NCBI GenBank assembly: GCA_907164885.2 | Contig: OU015493.1 | Location: 58,856,802 to 58,920,801, forward strand | Length of the DNA stretch: 64,000 nt | Origin: Dolomedes plantarius | Lineage: Eukaryota > Arthropoda > Arachnida > Araneae > Dolomedidae | Direction: 5' to 3' | In this document: piece by piece, positions 31,035 through 43,800 of the stretch | Numbering within the stretch: position 1 is the stretch's first letter | Layout of the letters: each line of letters opens with the position of its first letter | Translations under genes and position numbers: made by a program | Notes under the pieces: model-generated | Told to the model about the DNA's origin: nothing | The model's input: the letters and a program-made list of their open reading frames with translations, nothing else | The model's database searches: none

Positions 31035-31700
31035 GTATTTTTTATGTATTTTTTAGTTTTTGTTGTAAACACAATACATCACGATCTCTAAACATTATCT
31101 TTAATTTCTGAAGTTATCTTATTTTATATTACAATTTGTCATTTTCAGATTTTAAAATCAAGGTGTATCAGTTTGATTCGTTTGTTGATACTTAGTGATC
31201 ACGATCTGTAATTATTTTAAATTTCATATTATTTTGCTGCCTGAGTTTGTTTGGTATATTCTCATATAGTTTGAAAGAAGGTGTATAATAGTTTCCATGG
31301 TTTCTGTACAATTTTTTGAAATCATTTGTGTATATTTCCCTCAAGAAACGTTATTTTGATATCTCATCGCGTTCAGGTTTTGCTTAAAAAAGAGTATTTT
31401 GTGAGATTAGTTGTATACTGTTGTTCATAAACATTGTATTTGTACGTATATTTGTATTTATATTTGTACGTATATATCTATTTATATTTATATACGTATA
31501 TAGTATGTAATTATGTACGTATATTTGTTGGTATTTCTCTATTAACATTAACTTGTTTACTAATTAGCTTCAGTTTTATATCTTTGGATTAAAATTCCAT
31601 ATTGAATATAAAAATGTGAATATTTGATTAAATTTTTATCTACTTACTACCATTCATGTTTGACATTTTATTTATAATTTTGTGCTAATTTTAAATTTAG

Positions 31701-31875
31701 GTTAAAAATGAGTTTATCACCAAATGTTTGTGAAGATTCACCTGAGCAAGAAATTTCGAAAGTGTGCAGAAATTTAGAAACTCAGTTTATGGAGGACTTA
31801 AGTAAAGCAGAAGGCTTGTGTGTTTTTGCCCGTGTTCGACCAATGTTGAATTCTGAAATTGAAGCAGGACATAAG
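31701..31875 (+). CDS. Kinesin exon with start codon
   Basis: Acceptor TTTAAATTTAG before 31701; ATG at 31708 in the context AAAAATGAG. Encodes 56 residues, ending in the first motor strand ([20 protein letters not shown]). Donor AAG|GTATCA after 31875, phase 0. Confidence 0.88.
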
Positions 31876-34800
31876 GTATCACTTATTTTCTTTGAATATT
31901 TTATGATCTTGAGCTGATTTATTATTATAAATATTGTATATTATATATTGGTTGAAAATTATAAGGATTTATGATATGTAATTAATTAATATTAAATTGA
32001 AAAAGTTTAAATGCATGTGTTACTATGCTATTAAATAAAAATAAATTCATTCAGTTTATGGAGGACTTAAGTAAAGCAGAAGGCTTGCATGTTTTTGCCC
32101 GTGTTCGACCAATGTTGAATTCTGAAATTGAAGCAAGACATAAGGTATCACTTATTTTCTTTGAATATTTTGTGATCTTGAGCTGATTTATTATTATAAA
32201 TATTGTATATTATATATTGGTTGAAAATTATAAGGATTTATGATATGTAATTAATTAATATTAAATTGAAAAAGTTTAAATGCATGTGTTACTATGCTAT
32301 TAAATAAAAATAAATTCAGCTGAGGATTATTTTCTTTATTGAAGTTTTCTAAGTAGGGTTTGGAGCAGTAATAAATTATTAGTAGGTATATTTATTTTGG
32401 TGTTTTTTTTTCTTGTGTCCATGAGTGTGAAAATACATATATAATGCATGCTTATTTAATTATTATGATGTTTTATCATAATCCTCTTTTTTTTAAATTC
32501 AATATTTCAAATTCAGACATTCAGAAATAAAGTTGAGTGAAGAATAAGAGCTGTCACATATTAATGAATTATGGTATATAAAATAGTCTAGAGCTGTGGT
32601 TTTCAACCCTGTGTCTACACTTGCACCCACGAAGGTGATGGAATGCACTGGACTTTATTTTGAAATTTCTTGTACAAATTTTATTATTTACTGCTTTGAG
32701 TAAAATTGTGTAAAACATAGACAACACTCCACCAATAGCACGTTGGTCATCATTTGGGGGAGTGATCACGCCACTGAGAGAACATATAAAAACAAAATCA
32801 TTTCTACATTTCACATGTATGATTAAAATGGCAAGTGATTGTGAATTTGATCTGTTACCTTTTGTTATTTATGGCTTGGTGCACACGAGTGATCTGGTTG
32901 TCCATGTGAGTCGGTTAGTTCAACTCTATGTACTGCCTGATCGCAAGTGCGGTGCTGCAACGACACCGGATTGCTCGTGAGCCGATATCGAAACACTTCT
33001 GGAACAATTTGAAAATAGATTTCGGCAATTTAATATGATTGAGTCTGCAGTTACCTTTTATGTAAATCCTTTTAATAGCCAAATAAAAGATAATAGAAAC
33101 AGCTTCATCTATTTCGAGTTTTGTGCAAGCAAAAGAAGAAGAAATAGAATTGGAAAGGTATTTAATGAGAATTGGAAAGAGGTATTTAATGACCCTTGTG
33201 TTGCTTGTCAGTTTATTGTGGAATACCAAGTTTTTGGCTACTTAGTAAGTTGATTTCTAGGGTTCCTGGTGAAACTTGCTTAATCATGCTCAAATGTTTC
33301 TTCTATCACCAAATATCCTTTTGATTTTGCACATAAATGCAAATGTGTTTTGACATGAATACCTTTTTGGAATTAACATTTGGGGTGTTCCAAATATTGT
33401 TTGAAAATACTATTAAATATTGAATTTGATGATCAGAAAGATATAATGCCCTCTGCTCTCTAGTTGCTGTTATTTTTCTTAGGTTGTCATGTAAGCAGAA
33501 ACATTGTAGAAATCAATAGGGATGGATGTTAGAACTTTGAAAGATTGCTCTCTAAAGCAAATAGGTAAAAGTGACATTAGGCTACATTTTGCATAGCAAA
33601 TTTTTGTCACCCATACATCTTTTGAATCACTGTATATGACATATTTATGTGCAAAAAAAAAAAAAAAAAAAATCCTTTATGGAAATTACCAAGTACTATT
33701 TGGTAAGTTTTCATATCTGTTACTTTGAGGCATGTATTATATCTTACACAAATATTTGGAAAATAAATAAGAAAAGAACCCAGGAGCAATTTCTTAGGAA
33801 CAAATTCTCAAATCATTATTGTTCTAAATGTGTACCCAAGTGCTGCTCATTACTATATTTAAACTGGAATAATTTCTTTTCCATTTCAAGTGCTAGTATA
33901 ACATTTCAAAACAGCTTTCTCTGTACTGTTGTGTAAATAGTAATTAATATTAATTAATTATTTTTAAATATTAGAAATATTTAGTTAATAAATATTTATA
34001 TATCTGCCTTTATAATATTTTGACAAATTCCATTATAGGAATGCATCATGACTATTGATGACCAAACTCTACGTGCAGTTGTTCCCTCCAGTTCTGTTAA
34101 GTACAAAAACAGCTCTCTGAGTCAGGATATTATTGAAGATTTTAAGTTTACAGCAGCCTATGGGCCAGAAGTTGGACAGTTTGTATTTTTTGAAGAAAGT
34201 ATGATGAACACAATGCAGAATTTTATTGAGGGTCAAAATAGTCTTGTTTTTAGCTATGGCATTACTGGATCAGGAAAAACTTTTACTTTACAAGGTAAAT
34301 TCTTTATTTCCAGACTATCTTGTTTTATAATTTGTTGTTGTTTCTAATGCCCCTTAGCCAGAAGTAAATCAGACCAGGTCCATACCGTGATGGTGAGCTG
34401 TGGGGTATGGCTTCGATTTATAATGGCACCACAAGGGTTAGCGTTTGATTTAGCCAGGTGCCACCTCAATTTTGACTGAGCACTCTCAGGGGTGACATCT
34501 GGGGGGATCATACCCTCTCCCAGCCTCTCTGAACTCATAGAAGGACTTTCCAGTCTACAGATTTAATGTGCCCATATCCGGTTTAGACACAGAGGTATTT
34601 AATGACCCTTGTCTGTATTCAAACTGAGCACCCTCACTACCAAAAGTCAATGTGCTACCACTAGGCTACCTTGGGCCCATTTATAATTAATATGAAGTCT
34701 GGTGGCAAAGTGGTTAAATGCTTCAAGCTGCCATACCACAGATCCAGGGTTCGACCCTGCGACTAGGCAAGGTTGACTCATGCATTTCATCGCTTGAGTG

Positions 34801-37800
34801 GGTCGATAAAATGAGGACCAAGCATGCTTGGGTATTAACTCTTGGAGTCCCACATCAAGTTGACCACTTGACCAAGACATGTGCTGTATGGCACCCCAAG
34901 CCCACAGTCAAGAAACAGAGATAAGCACCACAGGCCTTGGTCCACAATGGACTTGCACCATTAGTTAGTTTTTAAAATTAGTATAAGTGTAATATGAATT
35001 ATATAGATACATATTTTTAAAGAAACTATTTAGCAATAAATTCAGTGATATATTTCTATAGGCTAATGTTATAAATCAGAGACTTGCTCATATTGTGGTC
35101 TGTATCTTTGTTTTTATATATTTTCTATCATTGTCCTCTCTAGCATTAAAAATTCTGTATGATTTTTATAAGTTCAATTTTTATATTTTTCATTTTTGTT
35201 TTCTGCCAATTTCACTCTTAATAATGCTATTTACAATTTAGTTGAGTATTTTGTGAGTGGTTATTACTGCTAAACAGATATTTTACTGATTGGGAGAATC
35301 TGGGAACCATGTGAAAAACAGAGAAATTTGAATTTGTTTTTAAAAGTCATTGAAATGAAAAATCTGACTAAAGTCAGCAAATAGTCAGGGATACTTAAAA
35401 TTTTGCATTCTCTAATTTAAAAATCTAAATTTATTTAAATTTTAAGTTAGAGGATAACACATTTGAGTATTCCCTCTGTCTTTAATGTAGAGCAATAACA
35501 AAATATGTTTAGGATTTATCCTCTTTTGGGTTATCATTTGCTATGAATTTTCACTTGTCTCTATTATCTGATTCTTTTATCTTTATAATTTTACTGCTGT
35601 GTTGAACTGACAAAAAAGACTAATTTTGGAAAGCTGTTATGTTTGAATGGAATATATTAAAGCTGGCAATAAACCACTGTATATATACATAGGCATTAGC
35701 AGTGCTTTTTCTCTGGGGATATGCAGGGATACAGAGTATCCCTGCATATCCCCAGAGTATACTTTTGGCAGAGTACCCTTTTTTTAAGTATACTTTTGGC
35801 TTAACTTAACTGAAATTTTAAGAAACTTATGAATCAATTGGAAATATATAACAAAAAGTTTTTTTTAAAAAATTACAAGTTTTTAGTTCCCCTGTGGTGC
35901 ATTCTCGTAAATCAATATTTATTTTTCTGTGTTTCAATCTCTGTTCCATGAATAGATGAAGGATTTCTGGTGTAAAGAAACATGGCAATGGTGCAACACC
36001 ATATGACATAGATAAGCATAGATGTTATCAGGGTCTCCTAGATGGCAGTATGATTGTAAGGGCATTGACCATTAGGAATTCTTGCAAAGGGACGTGCAAG
36101 GTAGTGGGAAAAGTCGACAGAATGCAGTGAATGAGAGAGTATTTCATCTTTTAGGAGGTTCCCATATAAAAGAAAGATAGAAAGGAAGACCCACCAATAT
36201 GTCCTATTTCATTTTATGAAAATCTGAAAATATCTATAGAAAAGAGATTACTAGAGGAGGAAGAAGCTGATTTACCTAAATGCACCAGAGTGCTAGATCC
36301 AAAACAGTGGCTAGAAGAAGTTCAAAATCATTTGATGTTTGGGGAGGCAGAAATAGGGAATTCATCAAGACTTTGTTTGAATGAAAGGGGGGTAATACAG
36401 GGCTTCTGAGGATACGTGGAGGAAAAAATAATTCCATAAGGATTATTTCAATTAATACACATCTCGATAGGATTCCAATGTCTTCAAGTGAATGTGAAAG
36501 GGGTTTTTCACAGATAAACCTTATTCTAACCCCTTTAAGAACTTCATTATTGACTAAAACAGCAGTGATGTTTATCAAAATTGTTAGGCCTCCTCTAGAT
36601 CTGTTCAATCTAACAAAATGTGTAGAACCTTGGTTGCTTTTTGGACATTATTCAGCATAGACACAAATAGCAAAGAAAGAAATCAAGACATTGAACCTCC
36701 TGAAGACATGAGTCAGATTTAGTGTTTATTATAAAATTTTTACAATTTTTTAAAAATATTCACACAATTATTTTAAAATTTTATTTAGTTTTCTGAATCA
36801 ATAAATAGTTGTGGCTTATTTCTCAAGGTCTGGCCGAAGGCTAGACCAAGTCCAAGAGGTCGTGGATTTTCAAAAAGTCATATGCAGGAAGAGGCGTAGT
36901 AAGTAGTTCCTCATGAAGCAGCCCCACTTAATTCAATAGGTGGGCAGGGGAGGCTGATGCAGAAGCACATTTAGTGCAAGTTCGAAAAGTTTTCTGTCCA
37001 TTGATAAAAGTAAGGCTCCCGATATGTTCACTCATGAATCTGCCAATTGTGACCTGAACTGCTCTGTCCCCTTTAATTGGGAAGGCACTACCAGGAGATT
37101 TCCAAGAATAACAGGAGTGAGATGGAGGAGTTAACCATAATTTCTGGTTTGATATCTTTATTTTTTACCATATTTCGGAAAAGGTCAGCCCGACACTTGT
37201 GGTTGATGGACTAGAAACACCATCCTTTGCAAGATTGTCAACAGTCTTGTTTCCTTGGAGACCTGTATGTGAAGGAACCCACTGGAAGTAAATCCTGTGC
37301 TGCCGTGAAATCACCTTAAGGTCTTTAAGTATCGACGCAGATGTTCTGTCACCAACTTTGGTCCAGTTGCTCAGATGTTGTATATCATTGCTACTATCAG
37401 TCAGGATCCAAATGTCTGCAGATGAAATTTCAGACACCAAAGCCCCAAGTGCTTCTTTTATAGCAATGAGTCAATAAATAGAATTAGAATTAACAGATTT
37501 ATTATTTTATTTTATCAAATTTCTCAAACAAATTGTAAAATGAAAAAAATGACCTTTAACATCTTCCTAAAGTATAAATTTCTTTTGAAGTTACAAACAT
37601 GGTACTAAAAATACACACTTTTGTTTCAGAAAACACAGTATACCCACCTATTTTTTTTTAGAAAAAAAGCACTGCATTAGTAAGTATTGTCAATATGTTT
37701 AGCAAAACAAGATGGATGCCTAGATTGATCATGTATCCACAGGGAACTAAAAAAAAATTCCACATTTTTTATAAACAATATTTATATTTAATAAACAGAA

Positions 37801-40800
37801 ATGGTTCCACTGAGCTAAAAAACTAAAAAATGTCACAGTTTAGCTTATCTTTTTACATATATAGAGGGATGTACACATGAAAGGTAAATATATACCGGGT
37901 GGCCATAATTAAACTGACAGTGCTCACAGTGTTCTGTAGCGTGATCTATTTGCGAGAATGACGCCACATTTTGTAGGAAGATTAAACAAGACGGGGGACG
38001 AAGGATTCCACGAAAAAATAAATTAGTTCCAAAAGCCACCGCTAGGGGAATATTTGGCACTGTGTAATAGAAAATAGAGTGTTAACAAATGCAAATTAAT
38101 ACGGAATAAATTTACCTTTTATTATGCACATTTTCTTATTTAGTTCAAGTGCAATATGGCAACACTTTTAAAAAAGCGTAAAATCTACATAAACATCGAT
38201 AAAGTCTCGTGATCTGCAATATCACGTACGCTGAGCAGAAGAAGTTCTTTATTCAAATTTCACGTTACATCCATTGGCACAGTGCTAGCTGCTTGGGTTT
38301 TAGAAGGCAATGTGTTACGTTTCGAATCAATCGAATTGAAAGTTTATGTGCAATGTCTCCTTCTTTAGTCGAGCGTACGTTACTGGTCAAATTCTTTGAC
38401 CTCAACCAGTGCAATGCGTCAGCCGCTCTTCGTGCTTTTAGAACGCACAAAAAAATGCATAAAGGTAACGGTCCTGTGTCAGTTAATGGGCTAAAAGCAA
38501 TGGTTGTGACGTTTGAGAAAACAGGTTCTCTGAAGGTTCAGTCAGGCAGAGGACGAAAACCTGTACCACAGGATACAATCGAAGCAGTTGCCACGGCGAT
38601 TGTCGACAGAGGACCAGACAATATTGCTGCCACCTCTAGCGCTTGTGGATTAGCTCGGAATATGGATATGCCTTACAGTACCGTATGGAAAATCTTACGA
38701 AAGATTATCAACTTCTATCCGTACAAGATCAGCCGTGTACAGGAGTTACTGTACCCCGACCATGATAAGCGATTGACTTTTGCTCTCACCTTTCTTGCCA
38801 GAATGGAGGTGGATGATGCTTGGCCGTGGAAAATCTTATGGGGAGACAAGGCCCACTTTTACCTGCATGGAACTGTGAATACCCAGAACTGCCGAATTTG
38901 GGATGACAAATCACCACATGCAGTCACAGAAATTCCCTTACATTCACCAAAGGTAACTGTTTGGTGTGGGTTCACAGCGGAATTTATCGTAGGTGCATTC
39001 TTCTATGAGAACATTACCCCGACAGGACCGGAAACCTGTTCTGTTACCGGAGAGAAATATCGCCACATGTTGAACAGCTTTGTCATTCCGGCACTTCAGC
39101 AAAGACAATGCCTGGGGGAAATCATTTTTATGCAAGATGGAGCCCCTCCACACGTTGCTGTACGCAACGTGTACACTCTATTTTCTGTTATACAGCACCA
39201 AATATTCCCCTAGCGGTGACTTTTGGAACTAATTTATTTTTTCGCGGAATCCTTCGTCCCCCATCTTGTTTAATCTTCCTACAAAATGTGGCGTCATTCT
39301 CGCAAATAGATCGCGCTACAGAACACTGTGAGCACTGTCAGTTTAATTATGGCCACCCGGTATATATGTTAGGTTTAATATGATAACTTGAAACTTTTAA
39401 ATTTGTAGTCGTAGATGGCACGAGTGGACAAAACTCAATAAAACATACAGTTCATGTATTTAACAACACATTTATCATGCTATTCTGGGAGAGAGATTTG
39501 GGGTCTACCCTACATGGATCCCGAAGTCTACCTGAAGAGTGTAAATCTAAAAAGGCATTATGTAACACCTCAACATTCTTGAAATGGAACTTTCCTTTTG
39601 GTCAGGATTATGATTGTTCATCAAATTTTGTACTCTTTAAGACCATATAAGGAGATGTCCTTTACACTTAAAACTGCAAGGTGGCCATTTTTTCACAACG
39701 CAACTGAAGATAATTATAAAACTTACTGGTAGTTTAACAGGGGTTGGTAAAATTGAAATTAATTGTTCAAATTTAGTTAGGGAGTGAGTTTGATAACTTT
39801 AAGGAATGAGGACTATATTTTTTTTTTTTACATTCATATATACAGTGGAATCTCGATCGATCGTTTTCGGAATCATCGTTTTCCCGTATATATCGTTTGT
39901 TTCATGCAGCCCCGACGATCATATTGCTTTGTTATGTTCCCGGATCTATCGTTTTCCCGCATTTATCGTTCAGTTCAGTCGGTCCCTTGAAAAACAATAG
40001 TTCGAGATTCCACTGTACAGTGGTACCTCGACTTACGAGTTTTTCGAAATACAAGCATTCTCTTGGTAGATTTTTTGCTTCGAGTTACGAGCTAAAATTT
40101 GGGTTACGAGCAAGCTTCAGATATCCCACCGCTAGTTTGAGCAGAGAATGCCATGTTACGTGCTCATCAAATGAGAACACACGAAGCATATAATATTTAC
40201 AAACTTTATGTACTAGCTGGGTGGCAACCCGATGTGTTGCCTTTTTTTTGATTTAAGATGAAATGGTTTTATATCTTAAAGATTAAAAACTGTTTAATCA
40301 CTTTTAAAAATATATTAGATTTTTTAAAAAAGCAAAATAATTATTTAAAATTTCCGTTTTCAAATTTTGCATTTTAAACAAAAAAATCTCATTCAATTGG
40401 AAAAAATTCTAAAGGCTTTAAGGTCTCCTTTCCTAAAACTAAAATTATTTCTGGTACTTCAAATTTATTTCTGGATTTCAATTATTAAATGACTTGTTCT
40501 CAACTAATCATTTTTCCTTTTGGCAACATGGCCGAATGAAAATATTGTCACGATAATTTTGGGGAATACGGAAATGGCACGAAGCGTAGATCAGAACAGA
40601 TTTTATTGACCAGATTGCGGGGAACATCACCTAAAATACACCTCAGGAACGTTTCCGACATTCCCACCGGAAGTGTGAGGATTATTCCAGAAACCTAGGA
40701 ACCGGAACTAAAATATAAATAATAGATAAATTTGCATACAGCTCACATGCAGAACAAATTAAAATAAAATATGTTCTTGCACCCTATGGCAGTTGGTTTC

Positions 40801-43800
40801 GAACCCGGGACCTTAGGATTAGATGCCAGGAGCGATACCGCTGAGCCACTGTTACTTCGGTGAAATGTGACAATATTAAATCTCATGGGGGGAAAGTGCT
40901 TAAAAAAATAGAAAGACAGTTTTTATGAATTCAAAATTGGTGGCCGAAGAATCCTCATCAGTTGCTCATTAATTAGAAACAAATTTCATGAACTTGCTCG
41001 AATTATTAATGAGTAAAATAACAAGTCAAACAATTACGAATTTGGCATTCAGTTACTTTAAGATACTATGGCAATCAGAGCAGGAAATTTCAGAATTGAG
41101 TTGTGCAAGTACGCTTTTTTAGAAGGAAAACATTTTTTTTATTAAATGTATTTGGTGTATTTTGGAAGCTGAACATCTAGCAAATGCCGATAAATCGTAA
41201 AATTGACATTAATAGGTGCAGAAAACCGAAATATTTGTCCATCAAAATTGTCGATTTCGTGAAATTCAGAAAGCTGCTTTGGGGAAAAAGCAGTGAAAAC
41301 CATTTTTAAATTTATAAAAATGTGTATATGCTTAAAGATGAAGAGTTGTAATACACATGGAAATAAAAAATTTGTCGATTGGAGGACGGAAAAGTTGAAT
41401 TTTGCATGCATGAATATAGTGCAAATTTGCGAAATGGAAAGGAGCTGACCCACCCGGAATGTCAGCTATTTCTGCTCTCCTCTTCTATTGAGTTCGGTGG
41501 TTTTAATTGAATAATTAAAAAAGTTTAAAGTTTTGAAAGTTGAGGATAGTATCAGTGCACACGTCTCGGCCGTCCACGTATATTGGTACCAGTCGCGATA
41601 TCCTGCTATGCTCGGTTCGCGAGATTAGCCCGTCCCTGTGTCTGCTGACTAACAAACTAACATTTGTTATATAACAATTGTTATACAATTGTATAATATT
41701 ATTCTGAGACTACTATCCAGTCTTAAACCAAGAGATTGGATTCTGAGAAAACGTTCTTCGTATTCTCAGAAAGAAGAAACTGGACATTACAGTCACAGTG
41801 AACGATGCAACAGTCGCACAGCTTCCGTGTCTCACTCGTTCACTTTAAGAGAGTAGCTGGTGGTAAAATCGAAAGTCAGGAAAGTGGGGGGAAAAGATCA
41901 TAAAACAACGAATAAAATTTAATTTTTCTGTTCAACCTTTCTCCTCCTCTTCCATCAGTATCTTCAAGTCTGATCTCCAAGGTAAATGTTGTACTTAATA
42001 ATACAAATATATATACTTAATACTACACTTAATAAAACAAATTTATTGCAGTACATTCTATTGTATTGCGTTTTTATACAATGTTCGTCGTTTATAAGCA
42101 TGTTTTTTCTTATTTAAAAACATGTACCAAAAAAAATTGCGGTGTTTAGGGGGAGCCCGGAATGAATTAATGGCATTTCCATTCATTTCAATGGGGAAAA
42201 TTGATTCGAGTTACGAGCTAAGTCATGGAACGAATTAAACTCGTAAGTCGAGGTACCACTGTATATATATATATATACATACACATACACACACTGTGAA
42301 GATTTCTTGCCAGCCACCCTCTAAATAGCCATATTTGGTTCAGAACTGATTAAAGACTCTGTAAATCAACGAATAAAATTTAATTTTTCTGTTCAACCTC
42401 ACAGTTTGAACAGTTTGAGACAGTTTTATGGAAGAAACCTTTTCGACAGCCACCCCTCAAAACAGACACTTTTTTTTTTAACTATTACTGGCTGTCATAG
42501 AGAAGTTTTACTGTATATATATAAAATGGATGGATGTGTGTATTTATCTCTTTGTATGTTAAATTTTTTATCAATAGTTTATTTTATGGTCTTACTATTT
42601 ATTAATGGAATCGTGTAATTGCTAAATTATTCTTTCTCATCTGATTGTCCATTTGTTTCATGTGTAAATTTGTCTTTTCCTCTGAAATTAAGTTTTATTC
42701 ATATATATTTTTGTTGGGTAAATAGTTTATATGGTTAAAAGGAAATCATTTTTATCCCTTTGTAGGTGATGCTAATTATCCTGGAATTATACCACTATCA
42801 CTTCACCTATTTTTTGCATCAATTGAAAATAGGCTTCTTGACAGAATTGTTGTCAAGCCAGATAAATTTGCTGATGTCCGTATTTTGAACAACAATGAAA
42901 TTAAAGAAGAGTATCAAATAATAGATCAGTTGTTATCTGCCAATAATCAAGAGGTATTAAATTTCATTTGTTATTTTTATACTTTAAGCTTTATACTTAC
43001 TTTTGTACTTTTTTTTATACCTACTTAATTGAAAGGTCAACTTAAGTAGGTATAGTAAAATATTTCCTTTTATTCCTTTAAATTTTTTGTTCCTATCCTT
43101 TCATTCTCATTTGAAATTATATAAATAGCTCTGTAATATCCGTGTCATTTCTGCTCAGCAGTGTTACCCCAAATCATTCTTTCATCAAAAGTTTTCATAC
43201 ATATTCATCCTATTTTAGCTTTTAGTTTCTACCTACCCTTTTATGTCTTCTCTGTCACATTGAAATTTGGGGTAACAAGTTATGTTAAAGAACTGATAAT
43301 GTCATGACAGGGAAGTATATGGATTTTGTCTTTATTTTTACAATGCATTTGTATTCATGTATATAGTTTTTTTTTTTTAATTTATATTATCACATATGTA
43401 TAGCATGCTGTTCCTTTATTTGTGTTACATATTTTCCTTATTAGGAATGGAATTTTAGAAATTCGTCAAAGAAATCATTAGCTATGATATTATGTGAGAC
43501 ATTTTCAGATAAATTTGAAAGTGAAGAGGTTCAAACCACTCTTGGACCTGAAGGTATGTTGATAATTTTTTTTATGTGCATGAATCATTTATGAATAACA
43601 TTTAGTTTCTATGGGTCATGTTTTATTTCTGATTTCTGCAGTTTTTATAAACTGTGCTTATTTTTATTTGATTATTCTACTGTCTCAATCTGTATGTATT
43701 TCACCCTCCTGCCTTTTCCATTTGCAGATCTATCTGTTATCAGTTGATTCAGTTCATTTGTTCATTTGAGACTGACTATGTAAAATATCTCATTAAGTTA

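Noticed and set aside
40768..40862. Functional tRNA gene
   Set aside because: A and B boxes are present but the acceptor stem does not pair and no proper anticodon arm forms; SINE head is simpler.
41142..41453. 103-codon minus-strand ORF
   Set aside because: Inside the Tigger-like element, no transposase motifs (no HTH, no DDE) and low-complexity residues.
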